Positions 23,106 to 33,845 of a DNA stretch of 64,000 nucleotides are shown here, in pieces. The DNA is from Brachyhypopomus gauderio (lineage: Eukaryota > Chordata > Actinopteri > Gymnotiformes > Hypopomidae), in the NCBI RefSeq assembly GCF_052324685.1, contig NC_135223.1:4011931-4075930 (forward strand), written 5' to 3'. Within the stretch, counting starts at the first letter, position 1. Each line of letters begins with the position of its first letter. A program made the position numbers and the translations under genes. A model generated the notes under the pieces. That model had not been told where the DNA came from and did not search any database. It saw nothing but the letters and a program-made list of their open reading frames with translations.

Positions 23106-23179
23106 TCACATGGTACATCATCACATGGTGCATCATCACATAATGCATCATCACATGGTACATCATCACATGGTGCATC
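23106..23179. repeat. 17-bp tandem repeat
   Basis: About four to five copies of CACATGGTACATCAT with TGCATCATC variants. It is non-coding. Confidence 0.85.
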
Positions 23180-24961
23180 TTTCATGACTTTTGTGTGTAT
23201 CGATTATGCAGTGTTCAGGTGTGAATAGGTAACATACCTATATGTCACATATCACCTGGCTGTGGTAGTGTGATGGATTTGATGGACTGAGATCACTCAG
23301 GAGCTGGATGCCTTGTGCTGACTGAGGGAACTATGAATCCCCATCTTAAATTCTTCAAGAGAATATCTGGCCAATTCACTGACGCTCAGCTGAAGCTGAA
23401 TATGCAAAGACCTAAAGTCCACACCTAAACCTTATCGAATTTTGAATCAGGACCTGACACACAGTTCATATTTATAGGCCTACAAATTTCACTGAGATGA
23501 AAGAGTTTGGGGAGAAAGGAGTTGGCCGAAATTCTTCCACTACATTGTGAGACACTAACAACAACTACACAGACACTACAACAACTACTACACAGACACT
23601 ACAACTACTGAGATGGGTGTAACCCATCTGTTGAAAGGAACAATTACAGGGGGGTTGGGTGTTGAACACCATTTCCTAACAAATACATAAAACGCATCAC
23701 TTTGTTGTGGTGTTAGCTCTTTAGATGTGTGCCGCCTCAGGGTCCCCTTGATGTGTCACGCCTGATAGGTTTTCGTTTTAAGATATGAAGTCATTCAATG
23801 TCTGAAATTTGCACAAATTCAGGAATTCAGGCAGGGGACAAAAAATACATCCAAACAATTCCTGAGTAAACACACCAGAAACCTGGTGTAATTATGAATG
23901 GCATATGCACAGTAAGCTTTCCTGGGGCTGTTCAATAGACAGGATGAATAAACAGAACACATGTAGTTCTGAAGGTTTGCTTTCGAACAGCTCACACTGG
24001 GCAATCAAATCCTGATCTTTCTCTGTGGTGGTTGAACAACATACGAACACAAAGAGAACGGAGCAGGAAAATAACTTCAGCGTAGAATGCCAGTCAAGTT
24101 AGATGGCATGCCACAGGTTTGTCTGTGTTCAGTGTAGGAGGAAGCAGGAATCAAAAGTTGAAAATATATTTGGTTCTCAGCAATACTTAAACAGCATTTG
24201 TTTACAACGGGCCAATGCAAAGCCGCTCACGACTCAGCGCTCTACAGCACTGTTGATTCCTGCCGTTATGTGTCCTGAGCGATCAGATCATAAGTGGCTA
24301 GCATTAAGCACAAGTCTGAACAGGGTATGAGACGTCTGGAGAAATATACTGTAATCTAATCACTCAAACCATTTCTGCAGATGGCGTAGGACACATCAGG
24401 CCATACTACATGTAGTGTAATGTGAACAGTAATGCGTCCTGATGTGTCCTCGACACCAGTGAAGTATCTACCACTCATATCGACGGCATCATTGTCCTAG
24501 CTGGAAAATATGTAGCAATTGCAAAACTGGAAGTCGCTCTGAATGTAGGCAAGCAAGCCACCTGCTTTCTGGAGCCTCTTACAGCTTCTTTTCCTTTTGT
24601 TGGACTGATTGGCCTAGGAGACCCCGTTTCTAACAACCCGCATTGAAAAGAAGAAAGGACATTTCTGTCTGAAAACAAGCGCAGCGGGACAGCGACGTAG
24701 AAAAACTAGCATGGCACTGCCTTCAGTCGAAATTACATAAGAATCCGACCACAGGTGATCACCGGAGACACATAAATGGCTGTATTACACCAGTCTGTTG
24801 TGTTCTGATCACCCAGTCGATCATAAATGCCAGGTGTGAAAAAGGCCTACAAGGACATACTGCCTTTGCTACTTTTCTTTTAGGCATGGAACAAAGTTAT
24901 ATGCCTAATGATGTGGACCAATGGATCATCTTCTCCATTTCATTAGCTTGATGAAATTTGC
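23180..24961. other. Intergenic, no gene seen
   Basis: It has a short ACTACAC-rich stretch near 23560-23610. The small open frames at 23819-24004, 24103-24330 and 24475-24678 show no recognisable domain. Confidence 0.5.
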
Positions 24962-25140
24962 CTTTGAACCAGAGGTGGGTAGAGTATTCAACAATTTTAC
25001 TCAAGTAAAAGTACTGTTACCTGAACCAAATGTTACTCAAGTAAAAGTAAAAGTAGGCATCCAAAAATTTACTTGAGTAAAAGTAAAAAAGTACTTTAAA
25101 AAGCTACTCAAGTAGTGAGTAAATGCATGAGTATTGTCTC

Positions 25141-25480
25141 TGTCACGGTGACAGCTCCGGACCCTTCCCTGTGGGCGTGCCGTTACGTCGTCTGCGTGTC
25201 GTTATGTCCATGTATGTACTTCCGTGGGTGTGGGTTGTTTGTGAGCGTGTTCGTTTGTTACACCTGTGCCTTGTCTCGAGGTCACGTGGGTCTGTGTACT
25301 CACCTATTTATTGTGCGTTCGCGCGGTGTCTAGTGCTCGTCTTTGTCTAAAGCCAGGTGTCAGTGTGAGTGTGACTGTGCTGCTTGCGCTCCGCACCGAG
25401 CTTACTCGTGTCTTTGTTAATAAATGTTCATCGTTCACCGTAATCGTCTTGGTGTCTGCTTCCCACACCCAAGCGTTACA
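25141..25480 (+). repeat. 5' LTR of element 1
   Basis: 340 bp, with TGTCACGG at the start and GCGTTACA at the end. AATAAA at 25419-25424 is the probable poly(A) signal of the LTR. Confidence 0.95.
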
Positions 25481-25506
25481 GAAAGACGAGCCTTATAAAA
25501 GAAGGA

Positions 25507-26991
25507 ATGCCTGGATACGCCACCAGGGCGCCTAAAGGTAGGAGAAGGAGCCGACGTCACCACGGCTCTTCTACAGTCCGACATCCCGAAGCCCCTGTCT
25601 CCGAGCAGGAGATGATGCAGAGCCCCATCTGCGATTACATACTCTGCGCCGCTCGGAGTACGGAAGACGCAGAGATGGCCGAACAGCTCCGTCAGTCCGC
25701 GGTGCGTATATGGGAGGACCAGCACCCGACCGCGTCCCTAGAGCCGCCACCCAGGGCAAAAACCAGAGAGAGCATGGAGGACCCGCTGGTCGTCCAGGCG
25801 GGGATGGTACGTGCCAATCCTCCCGAGGACGAGTCCGAGGAAGACGGCTCGGAGGAGGAAGAGTATCCCCCCTCAGTTTGCTCTAGGAGCACTGTGTATT
25901 ACGGGGGGGAGGGGGGCAGTCTCCCACCGTCTGAAGGCGAGGCGGAGGGGACAGACTACGAGGAGGAGGAGTATTCCCCGTCAGTGTGCTCAAAAAGCAC
26001 GGTCTACTACGGGGAGGAAGACGTCAGTCCTCCACCGTCAGACTACGGCGAGGAGAGGGAGGACGTCAGTCCCCCTTCGGCGCTGCACCCAGCCCCGTTG
26101 GGAACCGACGAGCAGAGCGAGGAGAGTGAGGGGGAGAGTCTTCGGTCGGTGAGTTCGCTCCTGACGGTATACAAAGGAGGAGGGAGCGGATCTGCCAGTT
26201 CGCTCGCGTCCGTGAGTGGGGATTCCTGCGGGGAGGAGCCCATGGACCACTCCAGATGCGAGACCCCCGCTCGGTCCATGGACTGGAGCGTGGCCGAGGA
26301 GGAGGAGCCGGAGATGGACACCACCCCCGATACCGGTGCCAGAGGGGGCTGGCCTGGCAACGGAGGGGCTTCCTACGGGGGGTTCCCGGAGAGGGAGCGC
26401 CGGCAGGCCTATCGGGCAGCAAGCCCCTCCGGCTCTCCCGGAGGAGGGAGTCACGGACCCGGGAGGAAGGTCGCCGTGAGACCCGCCGGTCGCGCTGCCT
26501 CCAAGCGGGCTACAAATCGCGCTGCACCTCGCGCGTCCACCAGGTGTGCTGCCCCCAGGCGGTCGACCAGTCGCGCTGCACCCCGCGCGTCCGACCAAAG
26601 GAGGGTCCCCAAGCGGTCGGACAGTCGCACTACGCCTCGCGCGTCCGCCAGAGGGACTGCCTCCAAGCAGTCGACCAGTCGCGCTTCACCCAGCGCGTCT
26701 GACAGCCGTGCGGCACCTGGCGGTGAGCGGGCGGAACAGGCGGGAGGAGTACCGCCACCTGCAGCGTCTCCAGCCCCCGGAGCCTTCGCGCCGCTACCGG
26801 CGTTGCCTCAGGCGGGAAGCCTGGCTCCGGGAATGAGTGTCTGTGTTCCTATGTTTTTGTCTATCCCCTTGTATCTCCCTAATTTCCTTTTTCCATTTGT
26901 GCCTCTTGTGTTTCATGTTCCAGTGTGCGTGTTTGTGAACGTGCCATTGTTTAATGTTTTCTCCCCTGTCTTCCCAGGGAGGGTGTACTAG
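25507..26991 (+). CDS. ORF of LTR element 1, family unknown
   Basis: A 494-residue ORF starting 26 bp after the 5' LTR. The order is: a basic head starting MPGY; a small domain with CDYILCAARS and LRQSAVRIWE (residues about 38-75); an acidic region with two copies of the motif EEEEYPPSVCSRSTVYYG (about 117-175); a Ser/Gly-rich middle; Arg/Ser/Pro tandem repeats such as SRAAPRAS (about 340-415); and a hydrophobic tail ending FSPVFPGRVY. No CCHC knuckle, capsid or protease motif is visible. A homologous ORF is in LTR element 2, with head, small domain, acidic motif and tail all conserved. The place is that of gag, but the protein does not look like gag to me. The frame is intact here. The tail region is unusually rich in T and could be conserved as DNA rather than protein. 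Confidence 0.7.
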   Translation: MPGYATRAPKGRRRSRRHHGSSTVRHPEAPVSEQEMMQSPICDYILCAARSTEDAEMAEQLRQSAVRIWEDQHPTASLEPPPRAKTRESMEDPLVVQAGMVRANPPEDESEEDGSEEEEYPPSVCSRSTVYYGGEGGSLPPSEGEAEGTDYEEEEYSPSVCSKSTVYYGEEDVSPPPSDYGEEREDVSPPSALHPAPLGTDEQSEESEGESLRSVSSLLTVYKGGGSGSASSLASVSGDSCGEEPMDHSRCETPARSMDWSVAEEEEPEMDTTPDTGARGGWPGNGGASYGGFPERERRQAYRAASPSGSPGGGSHGPGRKVAVRPAGRAASKRATNRAAPRASTRCAAPRRSTSRAAPRASDQRRVPKRSDSRTTPRASARGTASKQSTSRASPSASDSRAAPGGERAEQAGGVPPPAASPAPGAFAPLPALPQAGSLAPGMSVCVPMFLSIPLYLPNFLFPFVPLVFHVPVCVFVNVPLFNVFSPVFPGRVY

Positions 26992-27139
26992 AGCTGGTCG
27001 CGGCGGTTCCCGCCGTCGGGGGCGACTGCTCTCGGAGGCTCGTGATCCCGGCGGTTCCGGACCTGCTCGTTTGTGTTGGTTCGGGGCATTCCAGCTGCGC
27101 GGGACGCTCCGGGAGTAGCGAGCCCCTGGCGGAGGGTTC

Positions 27140-27479
27140 TGTCACGGTGACAGCTCCGGACCCTTCCCTGTGGGCGTGCCGTTACGTCGTCTGCGTGTCG
27201 TTATGTCCATGTATGTACTTCCGTGGGTGTGGGTTGTTTGTGAGCGTGTTCGTTTGTTACACCTGTGCCTTGTCTCGAGGTCACGTGGGTCTGTGTACTC
27301 ACCTATTTATTGTGCGTTCGCGCGGTGTCTAGTGCTCGTCTTTGTCTAAAGCCAGGTGTCAGTGTGAGTGTGACTGTGCTGCTTGCGCTCCGCACCGAGC
27401 TTACTCGTGTCTTTGTTAATAAATGTTCATCGTTTACCGTAATCGTCTTGGTGTCTGCTTCCCACACCCAAGCGTTACA
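27140..27479 (+). repeat. 3' LTR of element 1
   Basis: Identical to the 5' LTR except for one visible substitution. The purine-rich GGCGGAGGGTTC just before it is a weak polypurine tract. Confidence 0.95.
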
Positions 27480-27641
27480 GTCTCATGTCAATAAATTACA
27501 TCATGGGAAATTGAATTACTGGAAACAGTGACTTTTAATGATAACAAAAATAATTTATGATAAATATATTATATAAAAATGATTTATTATGAATAATTAG
27601 GGGTGGGAAACGATAAAAAAAAATTATCGAATTAATCAGAA

Positions 27642-27978
27642 TGTGACGGTGGCGCCAGAGAGACGGACGAGACACGAGTCCGGTGGTTTACTCACAGTCA
27701 CTTTATTCTAACAACAGATATTGTGCAATCAGCGCACGATAAACGCACACACAGCACAAAACGTGCAGACTGTAGACAACGACGAGCACAGGACACTGCG
27801 CGAGCGCACATTAAATAGACAAACCACATTAGCCCCACGTGATTACGAGACGATTCACAGGTGAGACAGATTATCACACGACATAACCATAACCACGGAG
27901 ATCCACTGACGCAGACAAAGCACGTGGACAACGTTAACACACGCCCAAAAGGGAGGGGCCGGGGACCTCAACGTGACA
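27642..27978 (-). repeat. 3' LTR of element 2 (sense is minus)
   Basis: 337 bp. TTTATT at 27712-27717 is AATAAA on the sense strand. Confidence 0.93.
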
Positions 27979-28120
27979 GACGCCCCCTCCAAGGGCACTA
28001 CCCGTCCCGGGGTGCCAACAGGACCGAGTGCCCCGAACCCACGACGATGGGCGGATCCGACGCACTCAGTCCTGCGTCTGGGAGGTGACCGCCCTTGGTG
28101 AAGCGTCCGCCACGGACCGC

Positions 28121-29628
28121 CTAGAACCCCCTCCCTGGGAACACAGGGGAAAAGACGTTAGACAACGGCACGGTCACAAACACACAAACAGGCACGCTTA
28201 CGCACATAAACACAAACGGGAAGAGGGGGTTTGGTACACATACGGGCAGACTTACAATTACAGGCACACACACACACGACATAGGCCCCAAGCTACGCAC
28301 CAGGAGTAGGGCCATAAGGGGAGAGAGATCGGGAGCTGCAGGTGCTGCAGCGAACGGTCCTCCTCCAGCCTTTGCTGCAAATCCTCCGCCCGGTGCAGGG
28401 CGGTTGGCGGACGTGCCGGGTGCAGCGCGACTGGCGGACTCTCCCCCCAGCTGGCTGTATGGTGCACCCACCTCGCTCCACGACCGTCCTCTGGAGTCGA
28501 CCGTGGGCGCGTCCACCTCCATTTCGGTCGCCTCACTGTCCTGGCTCCAGCTCATGGGCTGCTCCGGGCTGCCACCCTGGGAGCAGTCCATGCTCTCTCC
28601 CTTGGAGCGATTGGAGGACGGAGTCCGCCTCCCTTTAGCCTTCTTGGCCGACAGTTCCGAGGGAGGAGGGCTCTCCTCTTCCTCCTCGGCATACGAGCCC
28701 TCGGACGGAGGGTAATCCCCGTATTCCTCCTCCCCATCGTCGTCATCGGGGTATTCGTCCCCGCCTTTGCCTACGGTGGCAGATGGACCTACGGGCAAAG
28801 GGAGGTAATCCTCTTCCCCCGACTCCTCTTCCTCTTCCTCACCGTAGTCGACGGTGCTGTCATCGCTCACCGATGGAGGGTAGTCCTCCTCCCCTTCTCC
28901 ACCATAGTCAATGATGGAGGCGTCACCTATCGACGGAGGGTAGGCTTCCACCACGTCATCTGGCTCCTCCTCCCCACCGTAGTCGACGGTGGGGGCGTCG
29001 CATATAGACGGGGGGTAGTCCTCTACCTCCTCCTCCGAGTCCTCTGACCCGAACTCGCTCTCTGGGGAGGCACCTATAACACATGAGCCCACCCTCAGCG
29101 GCGAGAGGGCGCGGGGAGGAGACGGGTGTCTGGCTAGCCAGCCCCTCACTGCCTCCTGGCGGAACACCACCGCCCACTCGGGGCTGGAGGTCTCCCGAGC
29201 CATCCTCAGCAGGCACACTGCGGGTCTTGTTCCAGCTCCTCTGACGTTGGCGTGGCGTCGCAGTGCAGAGGTGTTCTCTCCTCCTCCCTTCTCTCCTCAC
29301 TGTAGGGAGGGTCCTCCCGGAGCTCGCCCTCTGGAGACGTCCCTGTCTCGCCATAGAGCTCGGGGACGCCAACCCGTATGGGCGAGAGTTCTCGGGAAGG
29401 CGAGGGATGCTTCTCCCGCCACACCCGTGCAGCCGTCTGGCGGTATTCCTCCGCCAGCTCTGGGATGGCGGTTTCCCGAGCCGCACACAGCAAGTAGGCG
29501 CACTCAGGGTCCGACTTCAGTTGCGCCAGAGTCGGCATGGATCCGCAGCGTGGAGGGGAGGAAGAGGCGCGGTGATGCCGTTTGCTGGGCTTCTTCCCCT
29601 TCTTCGGCTTGTTCTTGTAGCCTGGCAT
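28121..29628 (-). pseudogene. ORF of LTR element 2, broken by a frameshift
   Basis: Homologue of the element 1 ORF. It begins with MPGY at 29628 and runs in one frame to a stop at 29206-29208; the rest continues in another frame from about 29218 to 28121. The small domain is present twice: CAYLLCAARETAIPE with YRQTAARVW, then CACLLRMARE-type sequence with FRQEAVRGW, each followed by LSP(I/L)RVG. The frame break falls at the start of the second copy. The acidic region holds several YPPS(I/V)...VDYG(G/E)E motifs. The hydrophobic tail ends FSPVFPGRGF, almost as in element 1. No gag, protease or polymerase motif is visible. Confidence 0.72.
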
Positions 29629-29656
29629 ATTGGTGTCTCAGGACGGCTCGTCGTTC

Positions 29657-30006
29657 TGTGACGGTGGCGCCAGAGAGACGGACGAGACACGAGTCCGGTG
29701 GTTTACTCACAGTCACTTTATTCTAACAACAGATATTGCGCAATCAGCGCACGATAAACACACACACAGCACAAAACGTGCAGACTGTAGACAACGACGA
29801 GCACAGGACACTGCGCGAGCGCACATTAAATAGACAAACCACATTAGCCCCACGTGATTACGAGACGATTCACAGGTGAGACGACATTATGAGACAGATT
29901 ATCACACGACATAACCATAACCACGGAGATCCACTGACACAGACAAAGCATGTGGACAACGTTAACACACGCCCAAAAGGGAGGGGCCGGGGTCCTCAAC
30001 GTGACA
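29657..30006 (-). repeat. 5' LTR of element 2 (sense is minus)
   Basis: 350 bp. It is longer than its partner because of a 13-bp insertion near 29880 (ACGACATTATGAG-type sequence). Confidence 0.93.
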
Positions 30007-30834
30007 CAGAAGCTTTGTAATTAATTTAAATTAATCGCATTTCAGTATTTAAGAGAAATATAAATTTAAGTTTGAATGATGAATTAATCAATGATATAAG
30101 CATAAACATCTTGTTTATTTTTCCACCAGTCTACTACACAGACCAATATATGAGTGCAGAAAACAAAGCAAACAGTTTTCAGAACACTGTAAATTCTGAC
30201 CAAAAATGTTTAAATTGGGAGTTTTGCTCAGGATATTGGAAGAATAAAAAGAACTAAAGTAAATCAGAAGATGTTTTTTAATACCATTTTAGATGGTAGA
30301 CTTTTTTTTAATTTCCCAGGCCTCTGCCACAGCCATAAAGTCCTCTGCACAGGCAGAGCCTAGAAGTGGTCTTCTGCATGCTCAAAGCAAATGACTGGAT
30401 CTTCCATTCATCATCTACAGTATAATATGAGCTGTCACACTAAGATAATTCTTGTTGCTAACAGAGGTCCAGTGATCCCCAGTCAGAGCCACATTTGTGC
30501 CGCTCTTCACAATAACCTTTTACTTCCCTCGTCAGTTAAATGCTCCTTCCCCTGTTTTTGAGGGGTGTTTCTTTATACGACCACATATCGTTACGGTTAA
30601 CACTGCAAATAACGCGTCAAGTTTAAACGCCTCCGCCGCTCACACGATGTGTGTGGAGTCGCGCGCTATACGGTCACTCGCGAAAGTTTAATCCAGTCTT
30701 GATTAAGTTTAATCAGTCTTAATGGTCCAGTGAAGGTAATTTAAAAACCAGGACATTTCCTCACTTTAAAAAACCCAGGATGCCCGGGACAGGATGTGAA
30801 ATACGGACATGTCCCGGGAAATACGGACGTTTGG

Positions 30835-31155
30835 TCACCCTATCGTACTAGGAATACATTTATCAGCTAAGTTATCATTACTGACCTGCGCGTTAGCCCC
30901 AACATGTTTTGCATTGAGGTGGTAACAAAGGGTGGAAGTGTTCCTGTGATAAGCGAACTCCTTCCTACATAAAGTGTAAATAACACTATTTGTGTTTGTA
31001 CTTCCATCTGGAAGTTTCTTATATTTAAATGTCCCATCCACCAGCATAGCCTCTTCAGTCATCTCCATCAGGATCTTATTGTGCGTCCATATAATCTGTA
31101 TGTCTGGAACTCGTGCACTGAGAAACATTCCACGGTGCAAAAGTGTCTCATGCAT
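30835..31155 (-). pseudogene. hAT transposase BED zinc-finger remnant (inner element)
   Basis: The frame contains FKYKKLPDGSTNTNSVIYTL, then CRKEF and YHLNAKHVGA, the N-terminal BED-type finger of fish hAT transposases. The first zinc ligand, normally Cys in VICTLC, is Tyr here, so the finger is probably dead. The catalytic domain is absent. Confidence 0.7.
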
Positions 31156-31499
31156 TAAATGCGTTATTTTTTTTAGTTCGTAAATTTTCCTGTAATTAAT
31201 TAATCGAAATTAATGCGTTAAAGTCCCACCACTGTAAATAATATGTATTTTTGTTCGTTCCTAATTATTAGGCCTGTGTAATTGAATGTGTTCCACAAAG
31301 GCACAAACTGATGAGACTGTCAGCCAATACTGTAGCTACAACTTGACGCCAACTGAATGAATTTGTAGCAAACTTAATCATCATATATTGCTAGTGTGTA
31401 CACTCAAGAGTGTGAACTGGTTTTTAGTATTGCACTGCGTTACATTTTATAATTACATCATACAAACATTATGCCTCAGAGATATAGCATTACACATAA

Positions 31500-31685
31500 T
31501 TATACATACGGCAAACTTATCGCATCGTGTTTCCTCAGATTTGATGTTGAGTTCTTGTAGGATGAAATGTCCACACATTTGGCAGACACAACTGACAGCT
31601 CATTAACTGTCCTTTTACACGTTTGTAATGTAAACATTGGCTGTATGTGAGGCCAGGGATGCTCGGGAGGTTTTTCTGTCACCAT
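31500..31685 (-). pseudogene. hAT transposase BED remnant (outer element)
   Basis: The frame contains HPWPHIQPMFTLQ and KNSTSNLRKH, typical of the start of a hAT transposase. The finger is incomplete and no catalytic region follows. Confidence 0.55.
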
Positions 31686-32046
31686 ACTTTCTTGCTACCG
31701 GTGGAGAAAGTTTGTGTGTGATCACGTGACTGACCGGCTTCATTTGATTGGTCACTCATACTCGGGTGACGAGACGTTAGTCAGTTTTCTCACTGAATTA
31801 TTTACAAAACTAAAGTAACGGTAGCGCGCGGCGCAAATCCGATTGTAACGGAGTAAAAGTCACGTTTTTCTCAGCACATATTTACTCAAGTAAAAGTCGA
31901 AGTCTTTCATATTAAAACTACTTTTTAAATTAAAAAAGTACATTTCAAAAAAGTACATTTTTGTCCAAAAAGATACTTGAGTAAATGTAACGGAGTAAAT
32001 GTAACGGAGTAAATGTAATGCGTTCCTACCCACCTCTGCTTTGAAC

Positions 32047-32698
32047 ATAATAATATGGACATCATACCTACTAGATGAAGTGTTTCTTCAGTGGTCTTTG
32101 GTGGGAAAGGGGTCGAGGTGATTAGAAAATTGGAGCATCTAATTTTGCTCCCACTCCAACCTTGCTCCAATCCCACAACTGTACCATATGCAAACTGATT
32201 ATAATGCCACTGTCATGGGACAGTTTGATGCTAGAATATGTTATATATTGTTTTAATGTTCATACACACACTGACGCCTCCTGGGCTTCAAGGAAACTGA
32301 TTTATTTACTGAACACAGTCTAAACAGTTCTACATCCTGACATCTTTCCCTTAATTCATTCAGATTAAGAAATCTGTGATCTTCCTGGACTCTGGAATCG
32401 GCAGTTAAAAATTACATTGTGATCTTCAGAAACTTGAGCACAAGGAGGAGGTCCTTGTGTGTTGAATGTGCAGCACAACTTAGGCTACGTGCTAAGATAC
32501 ATACAGTATATTTGGAAGGAGGCATTTGGGGAAAAGGCTTGGGGGGAGGTCACAGAATTGAAAGGGAGGTGCAGACTCCTTTGTTGGCGAAAATCTTTGA
32601 AGGGTTTGGTTATGTTATGCTTAGAAATGTGAAAATGTTTGTGGGTATTTTTGTGCCACTAAACAATGCTTGATGTTAGCTGTGATGTGCATGCACTA
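32047..32698. other. Intergenic, no gene seen
   Basis: Nothing was recognised between the nest and the GT microsatellite. Confidence 0.5.
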
Positions 32699-32782
<84 letters not shown>

Positions 32783-32893
32783 ATGTGCGTGTCTGTAATG
32801 ATGTGACTGACCGCTCTGGATATCAGCACAGTGCTGTGATGCTGAGAGGTGAAGACAGCTCCTTGTTTTGATGTTGCCATCTATGCTCTGCTT

Positions 32894-32927
<34 letters not shown>
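32699..32927. repeat. (GT)n and (CA)n microsatellites
   Basis: A GT run fills 32699-32780 and a CA run 32898-32927. They are opposite in phase, so a transcript could fold across the 117-bp gap. Open frames here are artefacts. Confidence 0.95.
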
Positions 32928-32929
<2 letters not shown>

Positions 32930-33714
32930 ACGGTTGCGCCCTGATAAAACAAGCTACAGCTACTCACTCATGGCACACACTATCACGCAACTTTGAGCAG
33001 GCTCTCTAGCTTAATTTTCTCCTTTCCCTTATACACACACGAGCTCAAAGGCATAGCACGAGGCAGTCTGCCACTTCTTAAGATTACAATGTATGGCTTA
33101 TTCATTAATCAGTACGCTGTGTATATAGGCTACTGACCGTACACACAATCGTCCGTCGTGTCCTCTCCCTGGCCGTGCCCAGGGTCCGATCTGTTCACTA
33201 TGTCTGCTTTCAACTAAAATCAAATTGCAAGTTAGTAATTCAACCTCCTGGGGTTTTTTCCCCAGGCGCACGGAGATTAGCAGGCCGCGTGCGCTTCTAT
33301 GAACGCTCCGGCTCGAGGCGCTTGTTGTTCTGTCCTCGTGCGGAGGGAGGGGCTAGACGATGGAACAAGAGCAGCGATGCGAGCGGCCGCGCGCGCGCTG
33401 TTGTACCGTCATGGTTCCGGTCAAGGACGTGGCAGCCTTTGCTTTGAGGTTGGACTCAGCAATAGATAGTCCCTCAAAGTCCTTATTGTGTACCAGTTCT
33501 CTCTGTCCTAGCAACCTCTAGTGTCTTCTCAGTGTCCAGTCTCAAGCGCGAAGAAATGTCTTAACAACCAACCGGGAAGTAAAGTTGGCTGTAACATTTG
33601 GGTGTAGAATATGGGTGCCAGCCTCAGTCTATAATCTTTTAATTGCTAGATGAGATCTGAAAAAGGTCTTGTGATTTGAACCGACTGCAGAGGGACACAG
33701 TTTTGTATTTCCAC
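32928..33714. other. Intergenic with a GC-rich patch
   Basis: A CpG-rich patch at about 33270-33420 (GCGGCCGCGCGCGCGC) may be promoter-like. No gene was recognised next to it. Confidence 0.4.
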
Positions 33715-33845
33715 AGTGAGTTTTTCTTTGCCTCTGTCGCCCTTGGCTTGCTCACTGGGGGCCTGGACTCGGACACTTGTAAAGCTGCTTTGTGACAACT
33801 GTTGTAAAAAGCGCTATATAAATAAAATTTGATTCATTGATTGAT
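33715..33845 (+). mobile_element. 3' tail of a LINE/SINE family, copy 3
   Basis: It carries GTCGCCCTTGGCTTGCTCA, AAAGCTGCTTTGTGACAAC and GCGCTATATAAATAAA, ending in (GATT)n. Homologous to 22085-22245. Confidence 0.8.

Larger units (their letters stand above)
25141..27479 (+). mobile_element. Non-autonomous LTR retrotransposon 1
   Basis: Two 340-bp LTRs (25141-25480 and 27140-27479) start TGTCACGG and end GCGTTACA. Five-bp target duplications GTCTC are at 25136-25140 and 27480-27484. By eye the LTRs differ at one base (the C/T in CGTTCACCG versus CGTTTACCG), so the insertion is recent. The 1.66-kb interior holds one long ORF and no protease, reverse transcriptase, RNase H or integrase. Movement would need enzymes from another element. 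The LTR end pattern and 5-bp duplication suit the Ty3/gypsy group, but this is inference. Confidence 0.95.
27642..30006 (-). mobile_element. Non-autonomous LTR retrotransposon 2
   Basis: LTRs are at 27642-27978 (337 bp) and 29657-30006 (350 bp). In the sense orientation they start TGTCACG and end CGTCACA. Perfect 5-bp target duplications CAGAA are at 27637-27641 and 30007-30011. By eye the LTRs differ by about five substitutions and one 13-bp indel, so it is older than element 1. A polypurine tract, GGAGGGGGCGTC (sense), precedes the 3' LTR. The interior has only a broken ORF homologous to that of element 1 and no pol genes. Confidence 0.94.
27598..31234. mobile_element. Inner hAT element, interrupted by LTR element 2
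   Basis: The left end reads TAGGGGTGGGAAACG and the right end CGTTAAAGTCCCACCACTG, an imperfect inverted repeat. Flanking 8-mers TGAATAAT (27590-27597) and TAAATAAT (31235-31242) match at 7 of 8. Its own DNA is about 1.27 kb and includes a BED zinc-finger remnant (30835-31155, minus). The stretch 30530-30690 is shared with the hAT at 50968-51898. GGACGTTTGGTCACCCT at about 30826-30842 resembles another transposon end. Confidence 0.75.
24970..32038. mobile_element. Outer hAT element carrying nested insertions
   Basis: The left end is CAGAGGTGGGTAG and the right end is CTACCCACCTCTG, a perfect 13-bp inverted repeat. Perfect 8-bp target duplications CTTTGAAC lie at 24962-24969 and 32039-32046. 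Ends also share TTACTCAAGTAAAAGT-type sequence. The element's own DNA is only about 1.1 kb; the rest is an LTR element at 25141-27479 and a second hAT at 27598-31234, the latter itself interrupted. A decayed BED-finger frame at 31500-31685 (minus) belongs to this outer element. Confidence 0.92.

Noticed and set aside
25507-26991. The element 1 ORF as an ordinary host gene
   Set aside because: It lies wholly between two LTRs with a matching target duplication, and a homologue lies in a second LTR element.
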